Assembly: GCA_019420585.1 (NCBI GenBank)
Contig: JAHZGX010000011.1
Location: 1 to 64,000, forward strand
DNA: 64,000 nucleotides
Origin: Prevotellaceae bacterium
Lineage (GTDB): Bacteria; Bacteroidota; Bacteroidia; Bacteroidales; Bacteroidaceae
Direction of reading: 5' to 3'
Position 1 is the first letter of the stretch, and each line of letters begins with the position of its first letter. Positions 9,634 through 18,831 of the stretch are shown piece after piece. The translations under genes and the position numbers were made by a program. Under the pieces are notes generated by a model. It did not search any database. It worked only from the letters and a program-made list of their open reading frames with translations, and was not told the origin of the DNA.

Positions 9634-10283
9634 AAGCGAAGAGTTTGTGAGTAAGGTAAATCCATGTGTTTTCCCACGCTGGTGACCACGAGGCCAGCCC
9701 CTTGGGAGCGCACTTCGGCAAGCAGCACCTCAGCCATCGAGCGGCTGTTTGCGTCATCAAGGTGGCTTGTAGGCTCATCGGCAAGCAGGAAACTGAAGGG
9801 TTGCACCAGGGCGCGTATCATGGCCACACGCTGCTGCTGTCCGAAACTCATGTGGCCTACCAGTTCGTTGCGCTTGTCTGCGATGCCAAATGCTTCAAAC
9901 CACCCGTCCACCTGCGCTGCTGTGCGCCAGTGGGTGAGCGCGTTCTTGATTTGTACGTTTTCCTGTGCCGTGAGTTCTGGGAACAGCCTGAGTTCTTGGA
10001 ACAGGTGGCTCAATGCCGTGCGGCGTACCTGCACCCACTGGTTTACTGACATTCCGCGAACATCCTGGCTGTCAAACAGGATGCGGCCTTCATAGTCATT
10101 TCGGTAGCCTGTCAGGTAACTGCACAATGATGTCTTTCCTGTACCGCTTTCGGCTTCTATCAGATAGATGCCGCCTCGTTCCAGCGTGAGTGACTTTTGC
10201 CACACCTGACTGGTGCTCATGTCTTTGCCGCTGAATATCAGGGGCACTGTGTTGTCCAGTGTTATCTTGTCCATTTCATACAC
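9630..10283 (-). CDS. ABC transporter ATP-binding protein
   Basis: 217 residues, a single nucleotide-binding domain. Walker A is AESGTGKTS (about 42-50) and Walker B is FLLADEPTSHLDD (about 161-173). The signature sequence is MSFGQQQRVAM (about 140), so the usual LSGGQ is degenerate: SFGQQ. MacB/LolD-like proteins are the nearest relatives, and the partner permease follows with a four-base overlap. An internal Met at residue 4 is an alternative start. The histidine of the H-loop is not obvious near the end (VVTSVGKHMDL), so ATPase behaviour may differ from canonical members. Confidence 0.85.
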   Translation of the reverse strand: MYEMDKITLDNTVPLIFSGKDMSTSQVWQKSLTLERGGIYLIEAESGTGKTSLCSYLTGYRNDYEGRILFDSQDVRGMSVNQWVQVRRTALSHLFQELRLFPELTAQENVQIKNALTHWRTAAQVDGWFEAFGIADKRNELVGHMSFGQQQRVAMIRALVQPFSFLLADEPTSHLDDANSRSMAEVLLAEVRSQGAGLVVTSVGKHMDLPYSQTLRL

Positions 10284-10297
10284 CGTTTCTTGCTGTT

Positions 10298-11662
10298 TTA
10301 TTCTGTCTCCGGAATGCCTTGACAGTTTGTCCTGACACTGACAGTGAGTGTTTCATACTGGGCAAGGAAGTCGGTAAGCGACTCTCCCCCTCCTGTAAGT
10401 AAGGTGAGGAAAGCGGTTTTCTCCAGCATGGCGGGCAGGTTGACCTGCACATACATGATGCTGCCATCGGCTTCCCTTGTATGGGAGACGGGTGTCTGCT
10501 CATCCTTTCTGAATGCTTGCAGAAACGTGGGCTTGTCCATGCATGCCGTCAGTCTGTTTTCCTGCACGCCAAAGCAGATGCTGTAGTCCTGCCATTGGAG
10601 TTGGTAGGCGCTGTCGGCTAAGGCTGTCAGTTCCACTCCGAAACCTGCGGAGAGTCCTTTTGCCCAGTCATCACGGTCCTGCATGAAGCGCGTGTCCTGT
10701 AGACGGGCTGTGAGCAATGCACCCGGCAACACATCATCGGCACAGGGGATGCTGAGGGTTACTGCACCGCTGACGGAGCGTATCATCATGTCAAGGTCAA
10801 GGCAGAAATTCAGGGCTATCAGTCCTGTACGTATGGCTGGATTCTTCCGCAAGGTTTTGAGCAGCCCGTTGCCGTTTACGCCGATGGATACAGATGCCAT
10901 CCTGTCACTTCCCAGCGCAGGCACATCAGCCGCGCTTAATGGCGTGAACAAAGATGCTTCGTGTTCCAGGCCGGTTGCCTGCAGGCTGACACTTGCGTGG
11001 ATGCACTTTTCCTGCATGAATGCTTCCATGGTCACCGTTCCTTCCTGTTCATTCGACCATAAAGCCGCAGTTTCGGGCAGGAAGCGTTCCGACAATTGCC
11101 GCACTAGCCTTGTGGAAAGCACGGCACAGAGTGGAGCCTCTGACTTTGCCAACGGCAACAGCAGGGCGTTGTCTTGTTTTCCTTTCTGCTTCATGAGCGT
11201 GATCATCCGGCCTCGCATGCGTCCCATTTCCTGCTCCGAGAGCGGACCCAGTACCAGGCAACGGTCATCAGAGAAGGCCATCAGCCATTGTCCGCTCTGT
11301 GCCCAGCGGTATCCCCTCTGTCTTTGTATCTCTATCTTCCTGTTCTTTAGGTATTCTTGCCACCGTTTCGCATCCCGCAAGGGCAGGAGTAATCCGGGGC
11401 AATTGCTGCCATCAACAAAGGCATAAAGCGGTTGGGAGAAGTCAATTCCGCATTGCTCCATCTGCTTTCCTTTGTCTCCAATGAACGGCACTGTCCCATT
11501 TTCCTTCAAGGAACGCACATCCAACCGCACCATCGCCTGCACATTTGCAGGCAGCGAACAGGTGTAATCATTTGCCTTGAAGAAAAAGAAATATATCACC
11601 CATGCGACAAGGACGGCGATTACCGATACTCCTGCCACTGTCATCCATACTTTCCTGCTCAT
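10298..11662 (-). CDS. Membrane-anchored protein of unknown function, DUF4836/DUF3352-like
   Basis: 454 residues. One N-terminal membrane segment (about 7-28, VWMTVAGVSVIAVLVAWVIYFF) anchors a long extracytoplasmic domain. The opening of that domain, with SLPANVQAMVRLDVRSL, resembles the start of DUF4836-type proteins, which begin with an 'ADATAVVRLDVKSL'-like strand. I saw no enzymatic motif. It lies 14 bases upstream of the ABC ATPase gene on the same strand, so an accessory role to that transporter is a reasonable inference. The family name is tentative. Confidence 0.6.
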   Translation of the reverse strand: MSRKVWMTVAGVSVIAVLVAWVIYFFFFKANDYTCSLPANVQAMVRLDVRSLKENGTVPFIGDKGKQMEQCGIDFSQPLYAFVDGSNCPGLLLPLRDAKRWQEYLKNRKIEIQRQRGYRWAQSGQWLMAFSDDRCLVLGPLSEQEMGRMRGRMITLMKQKGKQDNALLLPLAKSEAPLCAVLSTRLVRQLSERFLPETAALWSNEQEGTVTMEAFMQEKCIHASVSLQATGLEHEASLFTPLSAADVPALGSDRMASVSIGVNGNGLLKTLRKNPAIRTGLIALNFCLDLDMMIRSVSGAVTLSIPCADDVLPGALLTARLQDTRFMQDRDDWAKGLSAGFGVELTALADSAYQLQWQDYSICFGVQENRLTACMDKPTFLQAFRKDEQTPVSHTREADGSIMYVQVNLPAMLEKTAFLTLLTGGGESLTDFLAQYETLTVSVRTNCQGIPETE

Positions 11663-11707
11663 GTCTTATATATTATATATAGTCGTTCTGCTGCCTTCAC
11701 ATGCAGG

Positions 11708-12454
11708 TCATTCATCCTTTTCCGGCAGTTGGTGGGTGAGTTGCATCAGGTGCACGGCCACTAGTGCGGCTGTCTCCGTGCGCAGGCGGCTCGTGCCGAG
11801 GGACACGCTGCGCCAGCCCAGGCTTTCGGCCAAACGCACCTCCTCCACGCTGAAGTCTCCCTCCGGGCCGATGAGCACGGTGGTATCGCTGTCGGCTCGC
11901 AGGCTGTCGGACAGGGGCAGACGCGTGCTTTCGGGACTGATGTCTGCCGGGTCATAGCAATGACAGATGAAGCGGTCGCCCTCCCGATGCTCCTTTAGGA
12001 AATGCTCTAGAGGGCATATGGGGTTGACCTGCGGCATCCATGCCTTGCGGCTTTGCTTCACTGCCGATACCACGATACGCTCCACCCTGTCGGTCTTCAA
12101 CTGGTGACGTTCGCTGAACTGGCAGTCTACGAACGAGAACTCATCCACTCCAATCTCCGTGGCTTTCTCGCTCATCCACTCCACCCGATCGTTCATCTTG
12201 GTGGGTGCCATGGCAATGTGCAGGTGCCCCTTCCAGGCCCTTTGCTGCGGCAATTCTTCCTGGATGGCATATTGGCAGCGGTGCCCCGTCTGTGCTGTTA
12301 TCTCTGCTCGCAGGAACATGCCGGCTCCGTCCATCAGGTAAAGTTCATCGCCCACGCTCAGGCGCAGTACGCGCAGGGCATGCTTGGCTTCATCGGGGGG
12401 CAGTTCCGAGGCGTGGATCGCATCGGGCACATAGAAATATCTGACTTCCTTCAT
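11708..12454 (-). CDS. rsmE: 16S rRNA (uracil-1498-N3)-methyltransferase RsmE
   Basis: 248 residues. RsmE methylates U1498 of 16S rRNA using S-adenosylmethionine. The N-terminal PUA-like part has EAKHALRVLRLSVGDELYLMDG. The C-terminal SPOUT knot has VLIGPEGDFSVEEV (about 191-204) and SLGTSRLRTETAALVA (about 220-235), the classic RsmE signatures. It lies 18 bases after the stop of the permease gene 12473-13750, probably in the same transcript. Confidence 0.95.
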   Translation of the reverse strand: MKEVRYFYVPDAIHASELPPDEAKHALRVLRLSVGDELYLMDGAGMFLRAEITAQTGHRCQYAIQEELPQQRAWKGHLHIAMAPTKMNDRVEWMSEKATEIGVDEFSFVDCQFSERHQLKTDRVERIVVSAVKQSRKAWMPQVNPICPLEHFLKEHREGDRFICHCYDPADISPESTRLPLSDSLRADSDTTVLIGPEGDFSVEEVRLAESLGWRSVSLGTSRLRTETAALVAVHLMQLTHQLPEKDE

Positions 12455-12472
12455 CGGTGTTTCTCTACTGTC

Positions 12473-13750
12473 TTATGCCTTCGCCTCTTCCGGCTGGTGT
12501 TTATAGCGGAACATGATGGCAAATGCCACGGTCACTACAAGTGCATAGGCGGCAAAGATGTACCAGCAGGTATTCCATCCTTGCCATACTGCCATGGGGT
12601 CGGCCTCGGCAGGGAGATCAAACACGAAGCGGTTTACCACCTGCTGGGCACAGAGTGTGCCTATGGTGGCACCGAAGCCGTTGGTCATCATCATGAAGAG
12701 TCCCTGTGCCGAGTTGCGGATGTCCAGGCTTGTTTCCTTGTCGACGAAGAGAGAGCCGCTGATGTTGAAGAAGTCGAAGGCAACACCGTAGACAATCATG
12801 CTGAGCACGAACCATATCACGCCGCTGCCTGGATTGCCCACTGCAAAGAACAGGTAGCGCAGCACCCATGCCAACATGGCTAGGAGCATCACGCGTTTTA
12901 TGCCGAACCGCTTGAGGAAGAACGGAATGAGCAGGATACAGAGTGTTTCGCTCATCTGGCTCAGTGAAATCAGGATGTTGGCGTGCTGTACACCGAAAGT
13001 GTCCTTGAATTCGACAATGTTTCCAAAGGATGTGATGAAGGGATTAGCAAAGCCGTTGGTAACCTGCAGGCAGACACCCAAAAACATGGAGAAGATAAAG
13101 AAGAGTGCCATGCGGTAATTCCGGAACAGTGCAAACGCCTTGAGTCCCAGCGCGTCAACCACACTCTTGCGTGTGTCACGGCTTGTGGGGCAATGAGGCA
13201 TATTCAGTGCGTAGATGGCCATGACCAGGCTGAGCAGTCCGCTCCAGCCGAATTGCAGTGAAGTGCCCTGCATTCCGCCCAGGTCCACAATCCACATGCT
13301 GATGATGAAGCCCACGGTACCGAATACGCGGATGGGTGGGAAAGCCTTTACCGTGTCCAGCCCGGCCTGGTCAAGCGCACTGTAGGCTACGCTGTTGGAC
13401 AGGGCTATGGTGGGCATGAAGAAGGCCACGCTGAGTGTGTAGAGTGTAAATAGGGGACCGAACTGCACAGCATCACCGGCCTGCCAGCCGTAGGCGCAGG
13501 CAGCCAGCATGAAGATACCTGCCAGCAAGTGACTGAGTGAGAGCAGCCGCTGAGCCTCCATCCAGCGGTCGGCCACGATGCCCATTAGGGCAGGCATGCA
13601 GAGCGATACAAAGCCCTGCACGCTGTAAAACCATCCGATTTCACCGGCCATGCCTACACCTGCTAGATAAGTTCCCATGGATGTGAGGTAGGCTCCCCAC
13701 ACCGCAAATTCCAAGAAGTTCAGTACTGTCAACTTTACTTTTGTATTCAT
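12473..13750 (-). CDS. Nucleoside permease, NupG/XapB-type MFS transporter
   Basis: 425 residues with about 12 hydrophobic segments. The opening, KLTVLNFLEFAVWGAYLTSM, and later SNSVAYSALDQ with FPPIRVFGTVGF are characteristic of the nucleoside:H+ symporter branch of the major facilitator superfamily. It should sit in the inner membrane and import nucleosides by proton symport. It ends with a short charged tail (RYKHQPEEAKA). It lies between an rRNA methyltransferase gene and rsmE on the same strand. Substrate range cannot be judged from sequence. Confidence 0.85.
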   Translation of the reverse strand: MNTKVKLTVLNFLEFAVWGAYLTSMGTYLAGVGMAGEIGWFYSVQGFVSLCMPALMGIVADRWMEAQRLLSLSHLLAGIFMLAACAYGWQAGDAVQFGPLFTLYTLSVAFFMPTIALSNSVAYSALDQAGLDTVKAFPPIRVFGTVGFIISMWIVDLGGMQGTSLQFGWSGLLSLVMAIYALNMPHCPTSRDTRKSVVDALGLKAFALFRNYRMALFFIFSMFLGVCLQVTNGFANPFITSFGNIVEFKDTFGVQHANILISLSQMSETLCILLIPFFLKRFGIKRVMLLAMLAWVLRYLFFAVGNPGSGVIWFVLSMIVYGVAFDFFNISGSLFVDKETSLDIRNSAQGLFMMMTNGFGATIGTLCAQQVVNRFVFDLPAEADPMAVWQGWNTCWYIFAAYALVVTVAFAIMFRYKHQPEEAKA

Positions 13751-13813
13751 CTTGTGCTTTTTTGTTGTAGTTTTGTCTTTAAGTCTTTTCCTTTCTGCAC
13801 TGCTGCATTGGGA

Positions 13814-14995
13814 TTATTCCACGTAGAGTACCAGTCCCTTAAGGTATTCGCCCTCGGGATGGTAGATGTTCACGGGATGGTCGGCAGGCTGGTGCAACTG
13901 GTGCAGGATGCGCACCTGGCGGTGTGCTAGGGTGGCCGCCGTGAACACAGCGGTGCGGAACTGCTCCTTACTCACTGCCTGTGAGCAACTGAAGGTGAAG
14001 AGTATCCCACCCGGAGCAATCTTCTCCATGGCCTTGGCGTTCAGTTTCGTATAACCTCGGAGCGCGTTCTTCACAGCATCGCGGTGCTTGGCGAATGCAG
14101 GAGGGTCAAGTACAATGAGGTTATACGAGTGTGTCATCTGGTCCAGGAAGCGGAAAGCATCTTCGGCATAGGCCTCGTGGCGGGTGTCTCCCGGGAAGTT
14201 GAGTTCCACGTTGGCACGTACCAGTTCCACGGCCTTGCTGCTGCTGTCTACTGAATGTACTAGACTTGCACCGCCTCTAAGGGCGTACACGCTGAATCCG
14301 CCGGTGTAGCAGAACATGTTGAGCACACTGCGTTCGCGCGCATAGCGTTCGAGCAGACTGCGGTTTTCACGCTGGTCAACAAAGAATCCGGTCTTCTGTC
14401 CCTTGAGCCAGTCAATGTGGAAGTGCAGTCCGTTCTCGGTGGCCACGTCAGTGTGGCCGCCGGCTTTCAGGAACTCGTTGCCTCCATCCATGGCCGCCTT
14501 GATGGGCAATGTGGTCTCGCTCTTGTAATAAATAGAGTCCAAGCGCTCACCCATCACTGCAGACAGGGCATCGGCTATCTGCTTGCGGCTTTCGTGCATG
14601 CCTACGCTGTGGGCCTGCATGACTGCCGTGTTGCCGTAGATGTCAATTACCAGTCCAGGCAGGTTGTCGCCCTCGCCATGCACTAGGCGGTAGGTGTTGC
14701 CCGCCGTGCTGTCAGCCAGTCCCAGGGCATGCCTCACTTCCAGAGCCGCCTTCAGGCGTTTTTGCCAGAAGCATCCGTCAATGGGCTCCTTGTCAAAGGA
14801 GAGTACCCTCACGGTTATGCTGCCTACCTGCCAGTGTCCCTGGCATAGGAAATTGCCCTGATTGTCAAGTACCGTAACCATGTCGCCCTCCTCGGGATTG
14901 CCCTCCACGGACATCACGGCACCCGAGAATATCCAGGGGTGGAATCTCTTCAGGCTTTCCTCCTTGCCTTTACGCAATATCACTTTCTTTTCCAT
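13814..14995 (-). CDS. RlmI-like class I SAM-dependent rRNA methyltransferase
   Basis: 393 residues starting MEKKVILRKGKEE. The frame stays open further upstream, but that extension is a basic, low-complexity stretch read in another frame of the preceding exonuclease gene, so this start is preferred. An N-terminal PUA domain (RFHPWIFSGAV) is followed by a Rossmann methyltransferase with NMFCYTGGFSVYALRGGA (about 224) and the catalytic-type motif LIVLDPPAFAKH (about 290). This architecture matches RlmI/YccW, the 23S rRNA m5C1962 methyltransferase; exact target specificity is inferred. Its start overlaps the exonuclease stop by 26 bases, indicating coupling. Confidence 0.88.
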   Translation of the reverse strand: MEKKVILRKGKEESLKRFHPWIFSGAVMSVEGNPEEGDMVTVLDNQGNFLCQGHWQVGSITVRVLSFDKEPIDGCFWQKRLKAALEVRHALGLADSTAGNTYRLVHGEGDNLPGLVIDIYGNTAVMQAHSVGMHESRKQIADALSAVMGERLDSIYYKSETTLPIKAAMDGGNEFLKAGGHTDVATENGLHFHIDWLKGQKTGFFVDQRENRSLLERYARERSVLNMFCYTGGFSVYALRGGASLVHSVDSSSKAVELVRANVELNFPGDTRHEAYAEDAFRFLDQMTHSYNLIVLDPPAFAKHRDAVKNALRGYTKLNAKAMEKIAPGGILFTFSCSQAVSKEQFRTAVFTAATLAHRQVRILHQLHQPADHPVNIYHPEGEYLKGLVLYVE

Positions 14996-15821
14996 TCTGC
15001 TTTTCCTTTTTCCGTTTTCTTGTTGTCTTGGGTGCTTCTCCGCCTGTTCCCCCGGCGTTTTCCTTTGTGTGTCCCTTGCGTCCGCCACGGGCAGATGTGG
15101 CCTTGCGGGTAGTCTTGCGAGCCCGCTTGGATTCTGTTTGAGTTTCTTCCTCCTTGGCCGGATGGCTCTCTGGCATGGCAATCTCCATGGGCTTGGCCGG
15201 CTCCAGCACTGGGGTGACCTGTATCAGGTATCCCTCCTGCCGCATGTGCATCATTTCCTCATACAGTTGTATGCAGGCCCAGGCATCAGTGGCAGCGTAC
15301 CGCTTCTGTGCCTCGGTGAGCAGGTCGGCTTCCCAGTTGCTTAGTCGCTGTGTCTTGCTTATACGCCGTCCCATTAGGTTGGCATAGAGTTTCTGCAGGC
15401 TCATGTCATGCAGTCCCATCTCTTTGGCCAACTGCTGTATTTCAATGAATGTGCCCGGTTGGAAGTCGCCCCTGCGGTGCAGTCCACACAGGTCATCGTG
15501 CCAGGACAGTCCCACCTTGATGCTCTCGCCCTCATCGGAGAGCAGGCGCTTGATGCAGTCAGGCAGCCCAATCACGTTGAGGCGGAACAGAAAGCAGATG
15601 TCCCTGGCACTCACCTGCAGAAGGGCAACCTGTGAGGAGTGCCCTCGCTGAAACTGTGGTTTGGTCTCCGTGTCGAAGCCCAGTATGGGCTGAGTGAGCA
15701 GGTAATCCACGGCGCGTTCTGCCTCGTAAAGGCTTTGTACCACCTCAATGCGTCCTTGGAACAGGGCGCGCTCCAGCCTGTTGATTGCTTCCTTGTCAAA
15801 CTTGTCAAATATCGTCTTCAT
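14970..15821 (-). CDS. 3'-5' exonuclease, RNase D-like (DEDDy)
   Basis: 283 residues. The DnaQ-fold exonuclease motifs are visible: ExoI LGFDTETKP (about 47-55), ExoII VGLSWHDDLCGL, and ExoIII RYAATDAWACIQLYEEM with the tyrosine of the DEDDy class. No HRDC domain is present, so it is a stand-alone exonuclease. After about residue 205 there is a long lysine/arginine-rich, probably disordered tail (KRARKTTRKATSARGG and more), suited to nucleic-acid binding. The gene overlaps its upstream neighbour by 17 bases and its downstream neighbour by 26. Confidence 0.88.
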   Translation of the reverse strand: MKTIFDKFDKEAINRLERALFQGRIEVVQSLYEAERAVDYLLTQPILGFDTETKPQFQRGHSSQVALLQVSARDICFLFRLNVIGLPDCIKRLLSDEGESIKVGLSWHDDLCGLHRRGDFQPGTFIEIQQLAKEMGLHDMSLQKLYANLMGRRISKTQRLSNWEADLLTEAQKRYAATDAWACIQLYEEMMHMRQEGYLIQVTPVLEPAKPMEIAMPESHPAKEEETQTESKRARKTTRKATSARGGRKGHTKENAGGTGGEAPKTTRKRKKEKQNGKESDIA

Positions 15822-16350
15822 CGTTATCCTTGTCCATCATGTATTTCAGACGGTGCAGGTGCCTCAGGCTGTCCAGCACGGCCTGTCCCCAATAGAGTTC
15901 AAAACTGTCACGCACAGCCCACAGGGCATCGGGCATGCACTGCTCAAGCCTTTGCTGGTACACCCACACGAAGTTGCGCAGCGGCTGGTACACATCGGCC
16001 AGCGATTCACTTAGGCTTACCCACCGGCATTCGTCACGCCCTGTGGCATCATCCCTCACCAGATCTTCATATTCGTCCCACTCTTTCATAATCGCGCGCG
16101 CATTCCTCCTTATATATTCATAGTCCTCCTCCGTGACTTTGTCATCGGGCAGGAACTGTCCGTTGGTCTCCATGGGATTCAGTACCTGAGCGTGCCAGTA
16201 TAGTACGGGCAGCAGGCGCAGGAGGCTGGACAGAAAGTCATCGCGCCTCATCTCTTCACTCTGCTCCAGCAGTGCGCAGTATTCTGTGGCCACTGCCAGG
16301 AACTCCATGGCGGGGCGGGCATACACAGGATTAGTGCTTTCTTTCTTCAT
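15805..16350 (-). CDS. DUF5063 family protein
   Basis: 181 residues, soluble, rich in acidic and aromatic residues, no signal peptide. The pattern (RLLPVLYWHAQVL, then EDYEYIRRNARAIMKEWDEYEDL, then LRNFVWVYQQRLE) matches the DUF5063 family, whose function is unknown. It is the first gene of the minus-strand run, with a -7 element 32 bases upstream. It overlaps the exonuclease gene by 17 bases, which argues for a shared pathway or at least coupled expression. Confidence 0.75.
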   Translation of the reverse strand: MKKESTNPVYARPAMEFLAVATEYCALLEQSEEMRRDDFLSSLLRLLPVLYWHAQVLNPMETNGQFLPDDKVTEEDYEYIRRNARAIMKEWDEYEDLVRDDATGRDECRWVSLSESLADVYQPLRNFVWVYQQRLEQCMPDALWAVRDSFELYWGQAVLDSLRHLHRLKYMMDKDNDEDDI

Positions 16351-16381
16351 TGTGCTTTATTGGCAATATTTCTCAAATATG

Positions 16382-16389
16382 CAAAATTA
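16382..16389 (-). promoter_or_regulatory. -7 element for the DUF5063-led operon
   Basis: Minus strand TAATTTTG, a match to TAnnTTTG, 32 bases upstream of the DUF5063 ATG. Confidence 0.55.
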
Positions 16390-16833
16390 TAAAAAATCTG
16401 CCTTTTAGCCGCATGGGAAAAAGCAAAAGAGTCACACGGAGGGCAAGAACATGGGGCGGTGCGGAAAAGTGCGTGCAAAAAGGTACTACGGTGCGCTCTC
16501 CGTTTTTAACACTTGCTAGGAGCATTGCGCCGGCTTCTGTTTTGTGTTTGGTTATGCCGTGTTTTTCCAAGTTGCGGCAAGCATCTCGGAGTGCACGTCT
16601 AAAAGCACCGGTAAGGTGTTTCATTGTTCTTTTCATGTTGTTGGAAAAATCATTCCCGGAAATATTCTCTTGCTTTTAGTGGTGTTTTGTGCACTTTCAA
16701 TATATAACGAAAACGTATGTTTATTGCTTCATAATGAAAGTAAAAATGCCATTCCTGTGGCATAATTAAAACCATGACAAACTTTTCGTGGCAAAATGGT
16801 ATATTATTAATGTTTTTGTATTTCGTAATGTCA
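16390..16833. other. Intergenic stretch between divergent operons
   Basis: About 440 bases between the promoters of the DUF5063 operon (minus) and the PII-amt operon (plus). I see no RNA gene, repeat or convincing reading frame. A short minus-strand frame (16373-16636) is listed among rejected items. Base composition is more AT-rich towards the PII side. Confidence 0.5.
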
Positions 16834-16841
16834 TAACTTTG
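16834..16841 (+). promoter_or_regulatory. -7 element for the PII-amt operon
   Basis: TAACTTTG, matching TAnnTTTG, 101 bases before the PII start codon. The predicted leader is therefore roughly 95 bases and AT-rich. No -33 box at the usual spacing stands out. Confidence 0.5.
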
Positions 16842-16942
16842 CATCGAAAATAAGACAAAAAGATAGAAATAATGAGTTCGTGCTTTCAAAATGAATTGTT
16901 CGTATAGAATTATGTGTTAATAATATTAAGCGAGAGTTAAAC

Positions 16943-17299
16943 ATGAAGAAGATTGAAGCAATCATCCGCAAAACAAAGTTCGAGGATGTAAAGGAGGCGT
17001 TGCTTGCTGCCGACATCGAGTGGTTTTCTTATTACGATGTAAGGGGTGAGGGAAAGATGCGCCAGGCTAGGATTTACCGTGGTGTAATGTATGACACAAG
17101 CAGCATTGAGCGTGTCCTGCTGAACATTGTGGTGCGTGACAAGAACGTGGAGAAGACTATTACGGCAGTGCAGAAGGCTGCCTGCACGGGCGAGATAGGC
17201 GACGGGCGCATATTCGTGATTCCGGTGGAGGACACGGTGAGAATACGTACCGGTGAGCGTGGAGACATAGCACTTTACAATGCCGAGCAGGAAAAATAG
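16943..17299 (+). CDS. glnB: PII nitrogen regulatory protein (GlnB/GlnK type)
   Basis: 118 residues. PII proteins sense 2-oxoglutarate, ATP and ADP and control ammonium uptake and assimilation. The N-terminus MKKIEAIIRK and the C-terminal signature GEIGDGRIFVIPVEDTVRIRTG are diagnostic. The T-loop holds RIYRGVMY; its last tyrosine (Tyr50) aligns with the uridylylated Tyr51 of E. coli, although the surrounding loop differs. It is followed after 137 bases by the ammonium channel gene, so a GlnK-like role in blocking that channel is likely. Confidence 0.93.
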   Translation: MKKIEAIIRKTKFEDVKEALLAADIEWFSYYDVRGEGKMRQARIYRGVMYDTSSIERVLLNIVVRDKNVEKTITAVQKAACTGEIGDGRIFVIPVEDTVRIRTGERGDIALYNAEQEK

Positions 17300-17436
17300 G
17301 CCGCTTTGAGAGTTCTCTCCGGTACTTTTTGGATGTTCCTGCGTGTAATGGGACAGGTGTTCCATGATTCCGTAGAGGGCGTGTGCCACGGGGAAAGGAA
17401 AGAAAAAGATTCTTCACAATTAAAATTTTCAGGATT

Positions 17437-18693
17437 ATGAGTGTACAAGATTTAGCAATATCGTTGGATACCGTGTGGATGCTGCTTGCTGCCATGCTGG
17501 TGTTTTTTATGCAACCCGGGTTTGCGCTTTGCGAGGCTGGTTTCACGCGCAGCAAGAACACGGCCAACATTCTCTTCAAGAACTTTGTGGATTTTATGGT
17601 GGGTTCCGTGCTGTTCTGGTTTGTGGGGTTCGGACTGATGTTTGGCAGTGACGGAACCGGTTTCATGGGCATGCCGAACTTTGGCGACCTCTCTTTCTAC
17701 CATGGTGACCTTCCCACAGAAGGCTTTTTGATGTTCGAGACGGTATTCTGTGCCACCAGTGCTACCATTGTGTCTGGAGCCATGGCAGAGCGTACCAAGT
17801 TTTCTACCTACTGTGTGTATTCGCTCTTTATCTCTCTGCTTATCTATCCCATAGAGGGGCATTGGACTTGGGGTGGTGGTTGGCTGTGCAATGCTGATGA
17901 GGGTTCGTTCATGATGGAAACCTTTGGCATTGCCTTCCATGACTTTGCCGGTTCTGCCATCGTTCACTCTGTGGGTGGTGTGCTCGCACTGGTGGGAGCC
18001 ATTTGCCTTGGGCCTCGCCTGGGCAAGTATCGCGGGGGTAAGAGCAATGCCATACCGGGGCACAACCTGATGGCAGCCGCCTTGGGTGTGTTCATCCTTT
18101 GGTTCGGATGGTTCGGTTTCAACCCTGGCTCACAGCTTGCAGCCTCGGGCGAGGTCAACAGAGTTGCCATCAGCCATGTGTTCCTGACCACTAACTTGTC
18201 AGCCGTATGCGGCGGTCTGGGTACCATGCTTGTTACTTGGATAAAGTATGGCAAACCATCGTTCTCTCTCACACTCAATGGTATCTTGGCCGGTCTGGTG
18301 GCCATCACGGCCGGCTGTGACCTGGTGAGTCCTGGCGGTGCGGCCATCATCGGACTGCTTGCAGGCATCATTCTGGTATATTCCATTGAGTTTATCGATG
18401 CCAGGTTGCACATTGACGATCCTGTGGGTGCAAGCAGTGTGCATGGCGTGTGCGGCATTTTCGGCACACTCATGACGGGACTCTTTGCTGTGGATGGCGG
18501 TGCATTTTATGGCGGAGGCTTCGGTTTCTTCGGTGCACAGGCATTTGGCATCTTGGTGATTGACGCCTGGGCAGCCGTGACAGGCATCATCCTTTTCTGG
18601 GGTATCAAGAAGATTGCCGGACTGAGAGTGGACAGGCGCATTGAGGAAGAAGGTCTGGACATCTACGAGCACGGCGAGAGTTGCTATAACTAA
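17437..18693 (+). CDS. amtB: Ammonium channel/transporter, Amt family
   Basis: 418 residues from MSVQDLAISLDTVWMLL; the frame is open 18 codons further upstream, but that part has no family character. About 11 membrane helices. Seen: FMQPGFALCEAGFTRSKN, FCATSATIVSGAMAER, the first pore histidine with its aspartate in FHDFAGSAIVHSVGG, and the second pore histidine in DPVGASSVHGVCGIFGTL. It conducts ammonia/ammonium across the inner membrane and is gated by PII. Pairing with glnB is the conserved arrangement. The C-terminal tail (DRRIEEEGLDIYEHGE) is the usual PII-contacting segment. Confidence 0.95.
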   Translation: MSVQDLAISLDTVWMLLAAMLVFFMQPGFALCEAGFTRSKNTANILFKNFVDFMVGSVLFWFVGFGLMFGSDGTGFMGMPNFGDLSFYHGDLPTEGFLMFETVFCATSATIVSGAMAERTKFSTYCVYSLFISLLIYPIEGHWTWGGGWLCNADEGSFMMETFGIAFHDFAGSAIVHSVGGVLALVGAICLGPRLGKYRGGKSNAIPGHNLMAAALGVFILWFGWFGFNPGSQLAASGEVNRVAISHVFLTTNLSAVCGGLGTMLVTWIKYGKPSFSLTLNGILAGLVAITAGCDLVSPGGAAIIGLLAGIILVYSIEFIDARLHIDDPVGASSVHGVCGIFGTLMTGLFAVDGGAFYGGGFGFFGAQAFGILVIDAWAAVTGIILFWGIKKIAGLRVDRRIEEEGLDIYEHGESCYN

Positions 18694-18831
18694 ACCTGCT
18701 TTGCTCCCAAGTCAACAGGCTGGCAACATAGGCGTGGCGGGAGGACAGGACTTCGGACGAGTGCCGGCACCTGTCTCTCCATGCCGCAGCCAAAAGAAAG
18801 GATGTCTATTCACCCACAAAACTAAATGACT

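Noticed and set aside
14996..15181. 62-codon N-terminal extension of the RlmI-like protein
   Set aside because: It overlaps the exonuclease's basic tail in another frame and has no family similarity; the ATG at 14995 fits the PUA domain start.
16373..16636. 87-codon minus-strand frame in the gap before the PII gene
   Set aside because: Its end runs through the DUF5063 promoter, it lacks a promoter of its own, and the C-terminal half looks random. The N-terminal half is mildly coding-like, so I cannot fully exclude it.
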